This document shows, one piece after another, positions 1 to 11,600 of a stretch of DNA of 64,000 nucleotides; the stretch's first letter is position 1; every line of letters begins with the position of its first letter. Source of the DNA: Cryomorphaceae bacterium BACL29 MAG-121220-bin8 (lineage in GTDB: Bacteria; Bacteroidota; Bacteroidia; Flavobacteriales; Flavobacteriaceae); contig CAJIYP010000001.1 of NCBI GenBank assembly GCA_905181705.1, positions 555,335 through 619,334 of the forward strand, read 5' to 3'. Made by a program: the position numbers and the translations under genes. The notes beneath the pieces are model-generated. The model was not told the origin of the DNA, did no database searches, and saw only the letters and a list, made by a program, of their open reading frames with translations.

Positions 1-296
1 TTAAAATTATTCCCCATGTCTGCTATGTAAATGTATTTATCGTCTCTAGTAATATCTTCCCAGTCTTTATTTTTTGCAGAACTAATTTTTCTTTTGTATT
101 TAATTTCACCTTTTTTAGATAAGTAATACAAACTAGCCTCTCCACCAGAATCATTATGAGTGACAAACAGATTGTCAACTATTTCCAGTCCTGAGGTTTC
201 CTCAATTATATTAGAAAGAGGATAGTCTTTTTCAATTTTTTGAGAACTTATAGTTTGAGAAATTATTATAATCAATAGAATTGCAATTTTTTTCAT
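1..296 (-). CDS. Secreted SdiA-regulated/phytase-like protein (partial, cut by window edge)
   Basis: This is the 5' end of a gene reading off the left edge; about 98 residues are visible. It begins with a hydrophobic signal peptide (MKKIAILLIIIISQTISSQ) and continues with ETSGLEIV, THNDSGGEA, DWEDI and YIYIADMGNN. The spacing of HNDSG, DWEDI and IADMGNN is what I know from SdiA-regulated or esterase-like-phytase beta-propeller proteins of Bacteroidota. The family match is by recall, and the substrate is unknown. It is divergent from the prolyl oligopeptidase gene with a 64-bp AT-rich spacer. Confidence 0.55.
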   Translation of the reverse strand, partial: MKKIAILLIIIISQTISSQKIEKDYPLSNIIEETSGLEIVDNLFVTHNDSGGEASLYYLSKKGEIKYKRKISSAKNKDWEDITRDDKYIYIADMGNNF

Positions 297-360
297 ATTT
301 CAATATTAGTAATTTATTATTAACTTAAGATTAATTATAAAATATATTAAAACTTAAAAA

Positions 361-2497
361 ATGAAAAATAATTTGATAATCTTTTGCTTAATATTTCTAT
401 TTATTTCTTGTGATTCAAACCAAAGAAATAATTATCACTTAACTGAAAAAATTCCAGTAACAGATGATTATTTTGATACGGAGGTTGTTGACAATTATCG
501 TTGGTTAGAAGATGATATGTCTCAAGAAACCGGTAACTGGGTAGCTAAGCAAAACGAGACAACTTTTGATTATTTAAATGAGATTCCTTTTAGAGAACAA
601 TTAAAAAACAGATTAACTGATCTGTGGGATTATGAAAAAATATCCTCTCCTTTTAGAGGAAGGCAACTATACTTATTTTTATAAAAATACCGGATTACAA
701 AATCAATCAATTTTATATAGAACTAAAGATGATGGTGAATCCAAAATTTTTTTAGACCCAAATCTTTTTTCTATTGATGGAACCACCTCTTTAGCTGGAA
801 TTTCTTTTTCAAAAGATGGTAGTCTTTTAGCCTATAGTATTTCAGAGGGAGGTAGTGATTGGAGAAAAATTATTATTAAGAATGTAGAAAATAATCAAAT
901 TATAGGAGACACAATAGTTGATGTTAAATTTTCAGGAGTAAGTTGGATGGCTAATGAAGGTTTTTATTATTCTTCATACGACAAACCTAAAGGTAGCGAG
1001 CTTTCAGAAAAAACAGATCAGCACAAATTATATTATCATAAATTGGGAACTCCTCAATCAGAAGACGAGTTAATATATGGGGGTGTTGAAAGTGAAAAGA
1101 ATAGATATATCAGAGGATTTGTTACAAACGATGATAGATTTCTTTTGATTGATGCAGCAAAAAAAACTACAGGAAATAAACTTTTAATAAAAGATTTAAA
1201 AACCAATTCAAGTTTTAAAATAATTGTAGGTGATTACAATTCTAACACCTCATTATTAGATAATAAGGGTACTAAATTATTTTTAGTTACTGATTTTAAT
1301 GCACCTAATAAAAAAATTGTAACTGTTGATGTGGTTGAACCATCACAAAAAAATTGGAAAGATTTTATTCCAGAAGATAAATTTGTATTAAGTCCATCAA
1401 AATGTGGAGGCTATTTTTTTACTCACTATATGGTTGACGCCATCTCAAAAGTATTTCAGTATGATTACTCTGGAAAATTAATTAGAGAAGTCAAACTTCC
1501 TGGAATTGGTAGAGCTTCTGGTTTTGGTGGTAAAAACAACCAAAATGAACTCTATTTTAATTTTTCAAATTATTACACTCCTAGTACATCATATAAGTAT
1601 GATGTAAAATCAGGAACGTATCAAGAGTATTGGAAACCGTCAATTGATTTTGATTCTTCAAGCTATGAGTCTAAACAAATTTTTTATTCCTCCAAAGATG
1701 GGACCAAAGTTCCAATGATAATAACGTATAAAAAAGGTTTAGAGCTAAACAGTAAAAATCCAACAATTTTATATGGTTACGGAGGTTTTAATATAAGTAG
1801 AACACCTGGTTTTAGTGTTGCTAATGCGGTTTGGATGGAACAAGGTGGAGTTTATGCTGTTCCAAATATAAGAGGTGGTGGAGAATACGGTAGAAAGTGG
1901 CACAATGCTGGAGTTCAATTAAAAAAACAAAATGTTTTTGATGATTTTATTGCAGCAGCGGAATACTTAATAGATAATAATTACACATCTTCAGAATATT
2001 TAGCAATTAGAGGAGGTTCTAATGGAGGTTTGTTAGTTGGAGCTACTATGACTCAGCGCCCGGACTTAATGAAAGTTGCCCTTCCTGCAGTAGGTGTTTT
2101 AGACATGCTACGTTACCATAAATTCACTGCGGGAGCTGGTTGGGCTTATGATTATGGAACTTCTGAAGATTCAAAAGAAATGTTTAATTATTTAAAAGCT
2201 TATTCTCCAGTTCATAATGTTAAAAATAATATTTCTTATCCAGCAACATTAATTACAACTGGTGATCACGATGATAGGGTAGTACCAGCTCATTCTTTTA
2301 AGTTTGCTGCTGAACTACAAGAAAAAGATTCTGGGATAAATCCAATATTAATTAGAGTAGAGACTAATGCTGGTCATGGTTCAGGCACCCCAGTAGCTAA
2401 AACAATTGACCAGTATGCAGATATTTTTGGATTTACTCTTTATAACATGGGCTATCTTGTTTTACCAAGTAAAACTAAGAACAAAATAAAAGGTTAG
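361..2497 (+). pseudogene. Prolyl oligopeptidase family serine peptidase (S9A), lipoprotein, frameshifted
   Basis: An exported peptidase of about 711 residues, split by one extra base near 652-658. The first frame gives a lipoprotein signal (lipobox FISC) and the typical S9A start VTDDYFDTEVVDNYRWLED, then runs to a stop at 682-684. Removing one G in agagga restores continuity into the second frame (FREGNYTYFYKNTG). The remainder holds the beta-propeller and the alpha/beta hydrolase with the triad: Ser in RGGSNGG (about residue 553), Asp in GDHDDRVVP and His in NAGHGSG. The family cleaves short proline-containing peptides, here probably in the periplasm. All catalytic residues are intact, so a sequencing error is as likely as a true pseudogene. 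A downstream ATG at 632 could start only a protein lacking its signal peptide. Confidence 0.85.
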
Positions 2498-2509
2498 AAA
2501 TCGGGCATC

Positions 2510-3868
2510 ATGTTGAATAAACTAATCTTATTTTTTTTTTTAATAACGTTATTTTCATGTGAATTATTAGAAAAAAATGATTCAGAAGTTACTTTTTCTA
2601 AAAATATTCAATACAATACATATGTTCCTAAAAGTAATGACCTTGTAATCTCTAGAAATAATTATTATGATAAATTATATGGTTTTTGGCTTGGTCAGTC
2701 CATAGGAAATTGGACGGGATTGATTACCGAAATGGATAAAATCGGTAATATTGGTAACATTAAGACTGGAGATTTTTATACAAGAGATAACTGGGGAGCA
2801 GTAGACCAACCTAATATTTGGTCGAAAGATTTTTCAAAATTAGATACTCTTGTAAAGATAGATTTTGTTTTTAAAGAAAAGAACGAAGTTTGGGGGTCTG
2901 ATGACGATACAGACATAGAATACATGTACCAACACCTTATTTATAATAATTCTAGTATACTGACTAGCGAGCAAATTAGAGATGGTTGGTTAAATCATAT
3001 AATGGAAGAAGAAGAGAATTATTTATGGGTTTCAAATCAAAAAGCATTTGACTTAATGAAACAGGGAATTCTTCCTCCTGAAACAAGTAGTGTAGATTTG
3101 AATGAACACTATGAAATGATAGATGCTCAATTAACAACTGAAATTTTTGGACTATTAGCACCTGGTAGAGAAGATTTTGCCTTGAAAATGTCTTATTTGC
3201 CAATTAGAACAACTGCTAGAGATAATGCAGCATGGATTTCTGAGTTTTATGTATTAATGCATTCATTGGCATCTAAAGTTGATAATAATCTTTCAATGAA
3301 AGATAAGTTGATGTGGATGGCTGATGAATCTAGAAAAATTTTACCTAAAGGTTCTTATTCTTCTAAAATGTATGATTTTGTAAAAAGTAAATACGAATCT
3401 AAAATTTCTTGGGAGCAAACAAGAGATTCTATTTACATTAGGTATCAAGTCAATCAAAAGGATGGATATAAAATTACTTCTCAAAATTTAAATTGCAATG
3501 GATGTTTTGCAGCCGGAATTAATTTTGCATCTAGTTTAGTTAGTTTGTTTTATGGGGAAGGTGACTTAAAACAAACTATTAAAATTGGTACTCTCAGTGG
3601 ATGGGACTCAGATAACCCAACTGCTACCTGGGGAGGTTTGCTTGGTTTTATGATTGGAAAAAATAAAATTGAAAAAATTTTTGATAAAGAATTCTCAAAT
3701 AAATACAACATTCATAGAACCAGACGAAATTTTCCAAATAACGGGATGGATACTTTTGAGAATATGGCACAAAAAGGAATTTTTATCATAGATAAAGTAG
3801 TCCAATCTGACATGAACGGAGGAATTAGTAAATCAAAAAATATATGGTATATTCCTCAGATAAATTAA
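2510..3868 (+). CDS. ADP-ribosylglycohydrolase-like lipoprotein
   Basis: 452 residues with a lipoprotein signal (MLNKLILFFFLITLFSCE). The family signatures are DKLYGFWLGQSIGNW near the start of the mature protein, DDDTDIEYMYQH near residue 130, and the C-terminal GWDSDNPTATWGG near residue 363. The acidic clusters correspond to the two-metal (Mg) site of the DraG/ADP-ribosylhydrolase fold (PF03747). Cytoplasmic members remove ADP-ribose from proteins or act on related N-glycosidic bonds. An exported lipoprotein version probably acts on nucleoside or sugar substrates outside the inner membrane, which is inference. It lies 12 bp after the prolyl oligopeptidase and 10 bp before the DUF885 peptidase, so the three are probably one operon. 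Confidence 0.75.
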   Translation: MLNKLILFFFLITLFSCELLEKNDSEVTFSKNIQYNTYVPKSNDLVISRNNYYDKLYGFWLGQSIGNWTGLITEMDKIGNIGNIKTGDFYTRDNWGAVDQPNIWSKDFSKLDTLVKIDFVFKEKNEVWGSDDDTDIEYMYQHLIYNNSSILTSEQIRDGWLNHIMEEEENYLWVSNQKAFDLMKQGILPPETSSVDLNEHYEMIDAQLTTEIFGLLAPGREDFALKMSYLPIRTTARDNAAWISEFYVLMHSLASKVDNNLSMKDKLMWMADESRKILPKGSYSSKMYDFVKSKYESKISWEQTRDSIYIRYQVNQKDGYKITSQNLNCNGCFAAGINFASSLVSLFYGEGDLKQTIKIGTLSGWDSDNPTATWGGLLGFMIGKNKIEKIFDKEFSNKYNIHRTRRNFPNNGMDTFENMAQKGIFIIDKVVQSDMNGGISKSKNIWYIPQIN

Positions 3869-3878
3869 ATGTTTACTT

Positions 3879-5639
3879 ATGAATAAACTAACAAATCTTT
3901 TAATTATTTTTTTAATTATTTTTTCTAGTTGTCAAACTGATAAAGAGGTCAGTTTACAGATTAATAAAGTTTTTGAAAAATACTATCAAGAAAACTTAAT
4001 ATTATACCCTTTAAAAGCTACAAGTCAAGGTGATGTTAGGTACAATGATTTTCTTCCTAATAACTTAACAGATGAGTTTAGGAACAACGAAAAGGTTTTT
4101 TATTCAAATTATCTAGATCAATTAAATAAGTTTGATGATAATAACTTGAACGAGCAAGACCTTCTTAGTAAAAAAGTTTTGTTGTGGGAGTGTAATAGAA
4201 ACCTTGATAGACTCTCATTTAATGAACAATTTACTCCTTTAAATCAAATGTGGACCTTACAACTTGATATTGGTCAATATGCTGCGGGTTTAAGTGCTCA
4301 ACCATTTAAAACAGTAAAAGATTATAATAACTGGTTAAGTAGAATAGATGATTACTTGAACTGGTTGAAGACGGCTGAAAATAGAATGAGACAAGGAATG
4401 GTTAATGGTTATGTTCTTCCTAAGTCATTAATCAAAAAAGTTATTCCTCAATTAAAAACGATTTTAAATTCGAATTTAGAACAGAATTTATTTTATAGTC
4501 CTGCTAGACAATTTCCAAATAGTTTTAATGAGAGTGAAAAATCTATTTTGGCAGAAAAGTATGAAATAATGGTTTTGAAAAAGATAATTCCTGCTTATCA
4601 AAAATTACATGACTTTATGAAAAATGAGTATTTAAATAATGGAAGGGATTCAAGTGGAATTGATGTTTTTGAAGATGGTTTAAGTTATTATGAATATTCA
4701 ATTAAATTATATACAACAACCGATATGTCTTCTGATGAAATTCATAATATTGGATTGAAAGAAGTTGCTAAAATTTCTTCAGAAATGGAATTGATAAAAG
4801 AAAAAGTTGGATTCAATGGAGACTTGAAATCTTTTTTTAATTATGTAAGAGAGTTGGATCAATTAATACCTTTTAATAACCCTAATCAAGTAATCGAAAA
4901 TTTCAATAAAATTCATAAAAAAATGATGCCTCAAGTGAATTCATTATTTGGATTACAACCAAAAACTCCATTTGAAGTAAGAAGAACAGAATCTTTTAGA
5001 GAAGCATCTGCTAGTGCTGAATATAACCCGGGTTCACTTGATGGAACTAGACCAGGTATTTTTTATGTTCCAATACCAGATGTCAGTAAATACAATTTTT
5101 TTTCAGATGAAGATCTTTTTTTACATGAGGCTATTCCAGGACATCACTTTCAGATATCTCTTCAGCAAGAAAACACCTCTTTACCTTCTTTCAGAAAAAG
5201 TCTTTGGTACAGTGCTTACGGAGAAGGTTGGGCTTTGTACTCTGAATCATTAGGAAAGGAACTTGGTTTGTATGATGATCCGTATCAATACTTTGGTATG
5301 TTAAGTGCTGAAATGCATAGAGCAATAAGATTGGTTGTTGATACTGGAATTCATACAAAAGGGTGGTCAAGAGAAAAAGCTATACAGTATTCATTAGAAA
5401 ATGAAGCAGAATCAGAAGCAAGCATTACCTCAGAAATTGAACGCTATATGGCCAACCCAGGTCAAGCATTATCTTATAAAATAGGTCAACTTAAAATAAG
5501 AGAATTAAGATCAAAAGCTGAAAATAATCTAGGAGATAAATTTGATATAAAAGTTTTTCATGAAAAAATTCTAGAAAGTGGATGTATTCCCTTAAAACTT
5601 CTAGAGGAAAAAATAGAAATGTGGATTGAAAGTTTTTAA
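3879..5639 (+). CDS. DUF885 family zinc-dependent carboxypeptidase-like lipoprotein
   Basis: 586 residues, lipoprotein signal ending IIFSSCQT. The metal motif HEAIPGHHF lies at about residues 416-424, and the downstream conserved glutamates (YGEGWALYSE) complete a gluzincin-type site. This arrangement is diagnostic of DUF885 (PF05960), metallopeptidases common as periplasmic lipoproteins in Bacteroidota. Length is normal for the family. It is last in the run of three exported hydrolases, and its end nearly meets the convergent 2181-residue gene (1 bp between stops). The role is probably peptide breakdown at the cell envelope; the specific substrate is unknown. Confidence 0.85.
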   Translation: MNKLTNLLIIFLIIFSSCQTDKEVSLQINKVFEKYYQENLILYPLKATSQGDVRYNDFLPNNLTDEFRNNEKVFYSNYLDQLNKFDDNNLNEQDLLSKKVLLWECNRNLDRLSFNEQFTPLNQMWTLQLDIGQYAAGLSAQPFKTVKDYNNWLSRIDDYLNWLKTAENRMRQGMVNGYVLPKSLIKKVIPQLKTILNSNLEQNLFYSPARQFPNSFNESEKSILAEKYEIMVLKKIIPAYQKLHDFMKNEYLNNGRDSSGIDVFEDGLSYYEYSIKLYTTTDMSSDEIHNIGLKEVAKISSEMELIKEKVGFNGDLKSFFNYVRELDQLIPFNNPNQVIENFNKIHKKMMPQVNSLFGLQPKTPFEVRRTESFREASASAEYNPGSLDGTRPGIFYVPIPDVSKYNFFSDEDLFLHEAIPGHHFQISLQQENTSLPSFRKSLWYSAYGEGWALYSESLGKELGLYDDPYQYFGMLSAEMHRAIRLVVDTGIHTKGWSREKAIQYSLENEAESEASITSEIERYMANPGQALSYKIGQLKIRELRSKAENNLGDKFDIKVFHEKILESGCIPLKLLEEKIEMWIESF

Positions 5640-5640
5640 T

Positions 5641-8600
5641 TTACCATGCTCTTATTAGACTAAAGTGTGCTTTAAATTCTCTTCCATCTTCTAGGTTTAC
5701 TCTGAACCAGTAATCTGATTGCGGCATAGGTTTTCCATTATAATTTCCATCCCATCCATCATTAAGAGGATCTAGCTCTTTAATTAACTTACCATACCTA
5801 TCAAATATATACACCTTAGTTTTTGGTTGGAAGTCTGCTCTTATTCCTAGTATTTTCCATTTGTCGTGGTATCCATCTGAGTTTGGTGTAAAGAATTTTT
5901 TATATCCAATTACAGATACGTCTATTTTAGCTATTCCACAGTTGTTTTTATCTCTTATGTAAATAGTGTGTATTCCAGGTCTTACTTTTTCAAATAGAGC
6001 CTCGTCTTGGTAGGGTCCACTTATGTCATCAATAGCATATTCATAATCTCCTATTCCTAGTGTTTCTCTTAAAATAGTGATGGTATTGTTGTTGTCTTTG
6101 GTTAAGTCTTTGACCACGATGTCTTTTCTAACTACCGTTGCTATTTTAGATTCTGCAATAGTTATTTTTAAACTTCTAGTACAGTTTGTTCCATCCGTAG
6201 TAGTTGCGATTACTTCGTATTCTCCTCCCAGACCAATTAGTATACTAGAATCTGTTCCCGATACATTAGCTGGGAAAGCAGTTCCGTTACGTGTCCATGA
6301 GTAAGTATAAGTTCTGCTATCTGATGATTTTACTCCAATAGGTATTGGATCTAGATTTAAACAAACTATTGAAGTATTGTCGGCTCTTTCAAATAAAGGA
6401 AGTGGATTTACTACAAACTCAATGTTTTTAGTAACCACACATTCTGTGTTAAGAGGATTTATGACTGTTGCTATTACAGTTTGTGTTTTAGTGTTGAAAG
6501 GGTTGGGTAGAGTATCGGTTGTTTGGTTAACTCCCTTGTCGTCTTTGTAATTAAAGCTTACGTTGTATTTTGATAAACTCTGGGTAACACCTGTAGAAGG
6601 GTTGGTTAAAAGAGTAGTCAATACTGTGCTGGTATCAAACTCGGAGAATCCATCGGAGTCGTCGGAACCATCATCACAGTTTGCTGCAATAGTTATAGGA
6701 TAAGCTTCTGGCGAGTCGTTTACTACAAATTCAAGTGTCGTAGTATCGTAACACAACCCATTTGGGTTGTTCACACCACCCAGGGCTGATGCCAGTTCAA
6801 TTCTAATGTCAATGGTTTGGGAAGTAGACAAAAATGGATTAGGTAATTCATTTCCAATAAGTGTTCCGTTAGGTAGGTAATAATAAGTAGTTACGTTTGT
6901 TTGTGCACCTACAAGTGTGGATTGAATGGAAGAAGTATCAAAAGGGAACTTTCCATCTTGAGAATCAAGATCTAAGGAACTATCTCCATCACATTGCTTG
7001 GCAATAGAAACAGCATTGGCAACAGGTCTAGGCTCTACATAAAGAGTCGCTACTTGTTCGTAACCTAAGCATTCAAAAGTACTTACATCAATGTTAACAA
7101 TTCTAGCCCATATAGGTTGAGTAGTAGGAGTTGTATTGGTGAAATCAGATTCAACATCTACAGGGTTTTCTCCACTTAATGCATCTTCTGATTTTGTGTG
7201 AAGAGAAACTCTAATATTTTGAGCAGAAAATTTAGCATTGGAAGCAATAAGTTTTTGTTTCACTTCTTTTAAAACATCACTACTAAAAGTAGCTATGCCA
7301 TCTTGATTAAGTGCAGGAGAATCTTCACAAAGCGCATAAAATGTATTGTTGTCCTCCATAAAGGTTTTGGATATTTGACTTGCAGCAACAGTGATGTCAA
7401 TTTGTGAGGATCTATAGCAATTATTTGTTGTAATAATTTTTACATAAACCGAATCGTTGAAAGGATCGTTCTGAAATTTTGTAGGATCAGCAATTAAAGA
7501 GTCTACATTGAAATCAGCAGCTGTGTAGTACTCAAAAGTTTCATTTTTATAATCTGAAGAAATAATCAATTGAGACTCTATTAAATTATGTATTGAAACT
7601 CCATCATTATCGTCATCGTCGTCACATTGTTCAATTTTAATCAATGGATTTATAATAATTGGTAATGGAGCTACTTCAATATTAAAGTTAGTACTAGCTC
7701 TAAAACAACCTAAATTATTGTTCAAAACTCTGATATATATTTTTTCTCCACCAGCTGTGGTGTTGGTATAAGGAGAGCTTAATCCATTGCTCGAAATATC
7801 ATCTGCATCTGCTTGACTAATGTGATATGTAACTGTAAAATCCTGTGCACTTTGATTCCCAAGAATAGTTGCTGTTTGAGAAGCTAAATTAAACGAAGAA
7901 ATGATACCATCTTTATCATCTCCAACAGAGTTATCATCACACTTTATGATAGTATTTACAGTATTTGCTACTGGGAGATTATTAATTTTAATATCAAAAG
8001 AGTTTTCTGTGTTTATACATTGAGTAGTATTGTTTAAAACTCTTATAAATATTTTTTCTCCATCTTTTGTACTATTAGTATAAGGAGATATCAGTCCTGA
8101 TTTAGTTATGTCATCAGCATCTTCTTTTGTTAAATGATAAGAAACTGTAAAATCATCTAATGATTGACTTTCACCTAGTATTGATGGATTAAGACTCTCT
8201 AAGTTAATCGTTTGAATAAAACCATTTGTATCGTCTCCATCTGAATTATCATCACAAAAAATCAAATCATTTACTGAATTAGAAATTGGGTTAGGATTAA
8301 CTGTTACTGTATATTCTGTCCTACATAATACACCATTAATTGTTACTTCCAAAAAGTAAACTGTTGTTTTTGTTGGTGTAACTGTTAAACTACTACTAGT
8401 TTCGTCAAAAGTTTCAAATTCTGTTTTATCGTCATTGGTGTATTTTCCCCAAACAACAGACGTGGTTCCGTTAAATTCAAAAACTGGCCATGAATTTCCG
8501 CTTTCTTGAACGTTTGTCATGTCGTTCCACTTTTTTGCAACTCCTCCAAAATCAAATTGACCATAATTTTCTTCGCCATCTTCAACATTGTTTGTAATAC

Positions 8601-11600
8601 AACAATCGTTAGGTTCACTAGAGGACCAATTAGCAAGTTCATCAGTAAGAGGACGTCCATCTAACCAATACCAGCCTTTATCTGTTTTATTGTCAGGGTT
8701 TAACTCTTCTGTATTGTATTGTTTTAAACCTAACCAAAAATGATTATTAGGTGAGGAACCAGCATTTGCAAAACCTAGTTCAGCAAGCTTGTCATAAACT
8801 GCGTCTTCTTCTTCTTTTTTATTAATTTGATACATAGAAGCGCCGGATCCATAACTTTGAATTAAATCATAAGCATCTTCCCAGGCCATCGCTTCTTGTT
8901 TTAAAAAATAATTAGAACCCTCATATGTTAAAAATAAATCTAATTCGGGATGATCTTTTATAAAGTCTTGGGCAGTTTGTGGAACTCCTGTAACTGAAAT
9001 CGTTGTGGATTCACTTAGACAAACTGCCTGTTTTGTTGAAGATAAAGTAGGGTTAGAAATAAAAGCTTTTGTTTCTGTTCTTGATGTACTTATACATCCA
9101 TTGCTATTTGTTACTTGAGCATAATATTTTTTTTCATGAACCAAAAGTGTAGATGAGTCAAGAGCATCGCCACCAGTTTCTTCTTCATACCAACCTATTG
9201 TCAGAGAGGCATCAGCATCATTAATTGTTAAATCTGATACCTTGGCTTGGTTGGATTCATCAAAACAATAAATTTGAATAGGATCTATAATTGGTTTAGA
9301 TGGAGTTGCTATTACATTTAATACCGCTTCATTGGAATCGATTCCACACAAAAATTCGTTAGTTGAAACATTAACTCTAAATTTATTTCCATTCATCCCT
9401 TGATTAATAGATAAAATTTCTAATTTATTTGTTGTAGCTCCTGAATAAGTTGCATCATCTATAACATCATTCCATATTGTATTATCAACGTCGTAAAATT
9501 GCCATTTATACGTTACGATAGATTCTGCAGGATTAGGGTTCCCTGTTGTTACTTCAAAACTTGCATTACTACTTTCACACTCATTTGCCGTAGATGGTTG
9601 ATTTGTTATAGATATAGCTGTTCCAGATTTTTGAAACAAGTATTTTTCTTCAGCATTATCTTTTAATGGATCAGGGTAGGTATGGTCTTTGTATTTCCCT
9701 CTTTCATCAATTTTATTATTATCAAAAGTGGGAAGACCGGTACCTAAAATACCATCTCCGTCAGGGTCTAGTTTTTCAAAACCAGCTTCTGTGAGATCGT
9801 TACACGTATCGTTGTCGCTATCTAAATCGTAAAAATCGTAAAGAAAAGTACTATCTGAGTCTGTATTTAGACTGTAATCAATAGTTTCAATAAATCCTGA
9901 ATACGAAGACGTAGCATCTTTATTTATATTTCTATGTATAAACGTTATAGACTTGCAATCGGAAGCAAAAAATTCATAAGGGGATTCACCAGATGGATTA
10001 GGATTTGTTTTAAAATGTATTTCAGAACTGGTAAATGAAGTAACTCCAGTTTCATATGCTCCATCAAAATTTGTATCTATTAACAGTCTATCGTCTGGAT
10101 CCCATACAGTTATATTTTTATTTTCAGGAAGAACTCTCCATATAAAACTTTCACCGTCTATTCTATCATGAACTACATTAGGATCTTTTGTTGCATGAAA
10201 GAACAGAAGTTCTTCTTGTCCTTGTGAAGCTTGTGAAGTAGCACTAATCGTATATGTATTAGTTCCAGATTCTGCTGCTGTTACATCAGATTTAAAAATC
10301 CCAGTAGCTGTTCCTGTGAAAGTATTGGTAACAGGGTCTAACGTACTTACTTTAGATAATTCTCCGCTTAATGTTACAGTATTAGTTTTTCCGTTTTTCA
10401 GAGAAAAAGTTGGACTTAATAAATCGTTAATATTCAATATACCATTCCCCAATGACTCAACAGAATTTAATATTCCATCATTATCGTTATCTAAATCTAA
10501 ATTATCTACAATTCCATCGTCATCATAATCAGTTGGGCATACACTAATAGGTATATCACTGGATTTATACATTGTCCCAGTACAAGTAATTGTCCCTTTG
10601 ACAGCATAAGTTCCTATTTCTGTGGGTTTATAAGTAGTATTGGTTTCTCCATCAATATCAGTATAAGTTTCAGTTCCAGGATTTTTTTTAATCCATTGTA
10701 ATGTGTCATAGCTACCGGAATTACTAACCTCAAAGGTAACATTAGAAACTCCCTCAGAAGAAATACACGAACCAAGAGCAGAAGCGACTAAGTTCAAAGA
10801 AACATTAGGATTGGAAGGGAACCCGGCATAAAAACTTCCAGATGTTGCTGCTCCATTTTGATTGTAATATGCAGCATATAGTTCATCAGAACTGCTTACA
10901 CTTACATTTTCTGACAAGCCTGTCACTTTATATGTTACATACTCATTTTTTCCAGTTACTGTTGAAGGTCCATTCACTGTTACTCCACCAGGCTGACTAC
11001 CAATATCAGTATTGTTTATTAGTACAGTTGCAGTTCCCTTGGTTACAATAGTTATTCCTCCTGTAAGGGTATTGTCTCCAATTTCATCAATAAATGCAAT
11101 ATTATTAACATCTCCTCTACTTTCACAGCTCAAAGGAGGAACAAAGAACATTCCTTGATTAGCTTCACTCGCACCTCCAATACCCTGATATGCAAAAACA
11201 TCTTTTGATGAAGAAACAAACATGTTTCCATCTGTAAATTTATCACCCTCAATAATGAAATATTCTCCTTTATTAATGGTGGCTTCTGTAGATTCCTCGT
11301 TGATTTTAATATCAGTGTTGTCATAATGGGCAACTATTAAAACATTTTCGTAAGAATCATCCCCCTCTCCCTTAACAAATATATATTCTCTACCAACCTT
11401 ATCAAGACCAACTATTTGATCGATTCCATAATCTCTAGCTCCTCCATTACCAAAACTTCCATTTGCAGATCCAGAATTCACTACCACGGGCTTGTCTGAG
11501 CTAACTAATGCACCAATCAGACCATCTCTATTAGCATTAGAATCTGGGACTTTCAAGGCAACTGTATAACTTTCTCCTCTATTTAGTATAATGTTCTCAA

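Noticed and set aside
640..670. Programmed frameshift in the prolyl oligopeptidase
   Set aside because: No slippery heptamer or following structure at the junction; an ordinary one-base indel fits better.
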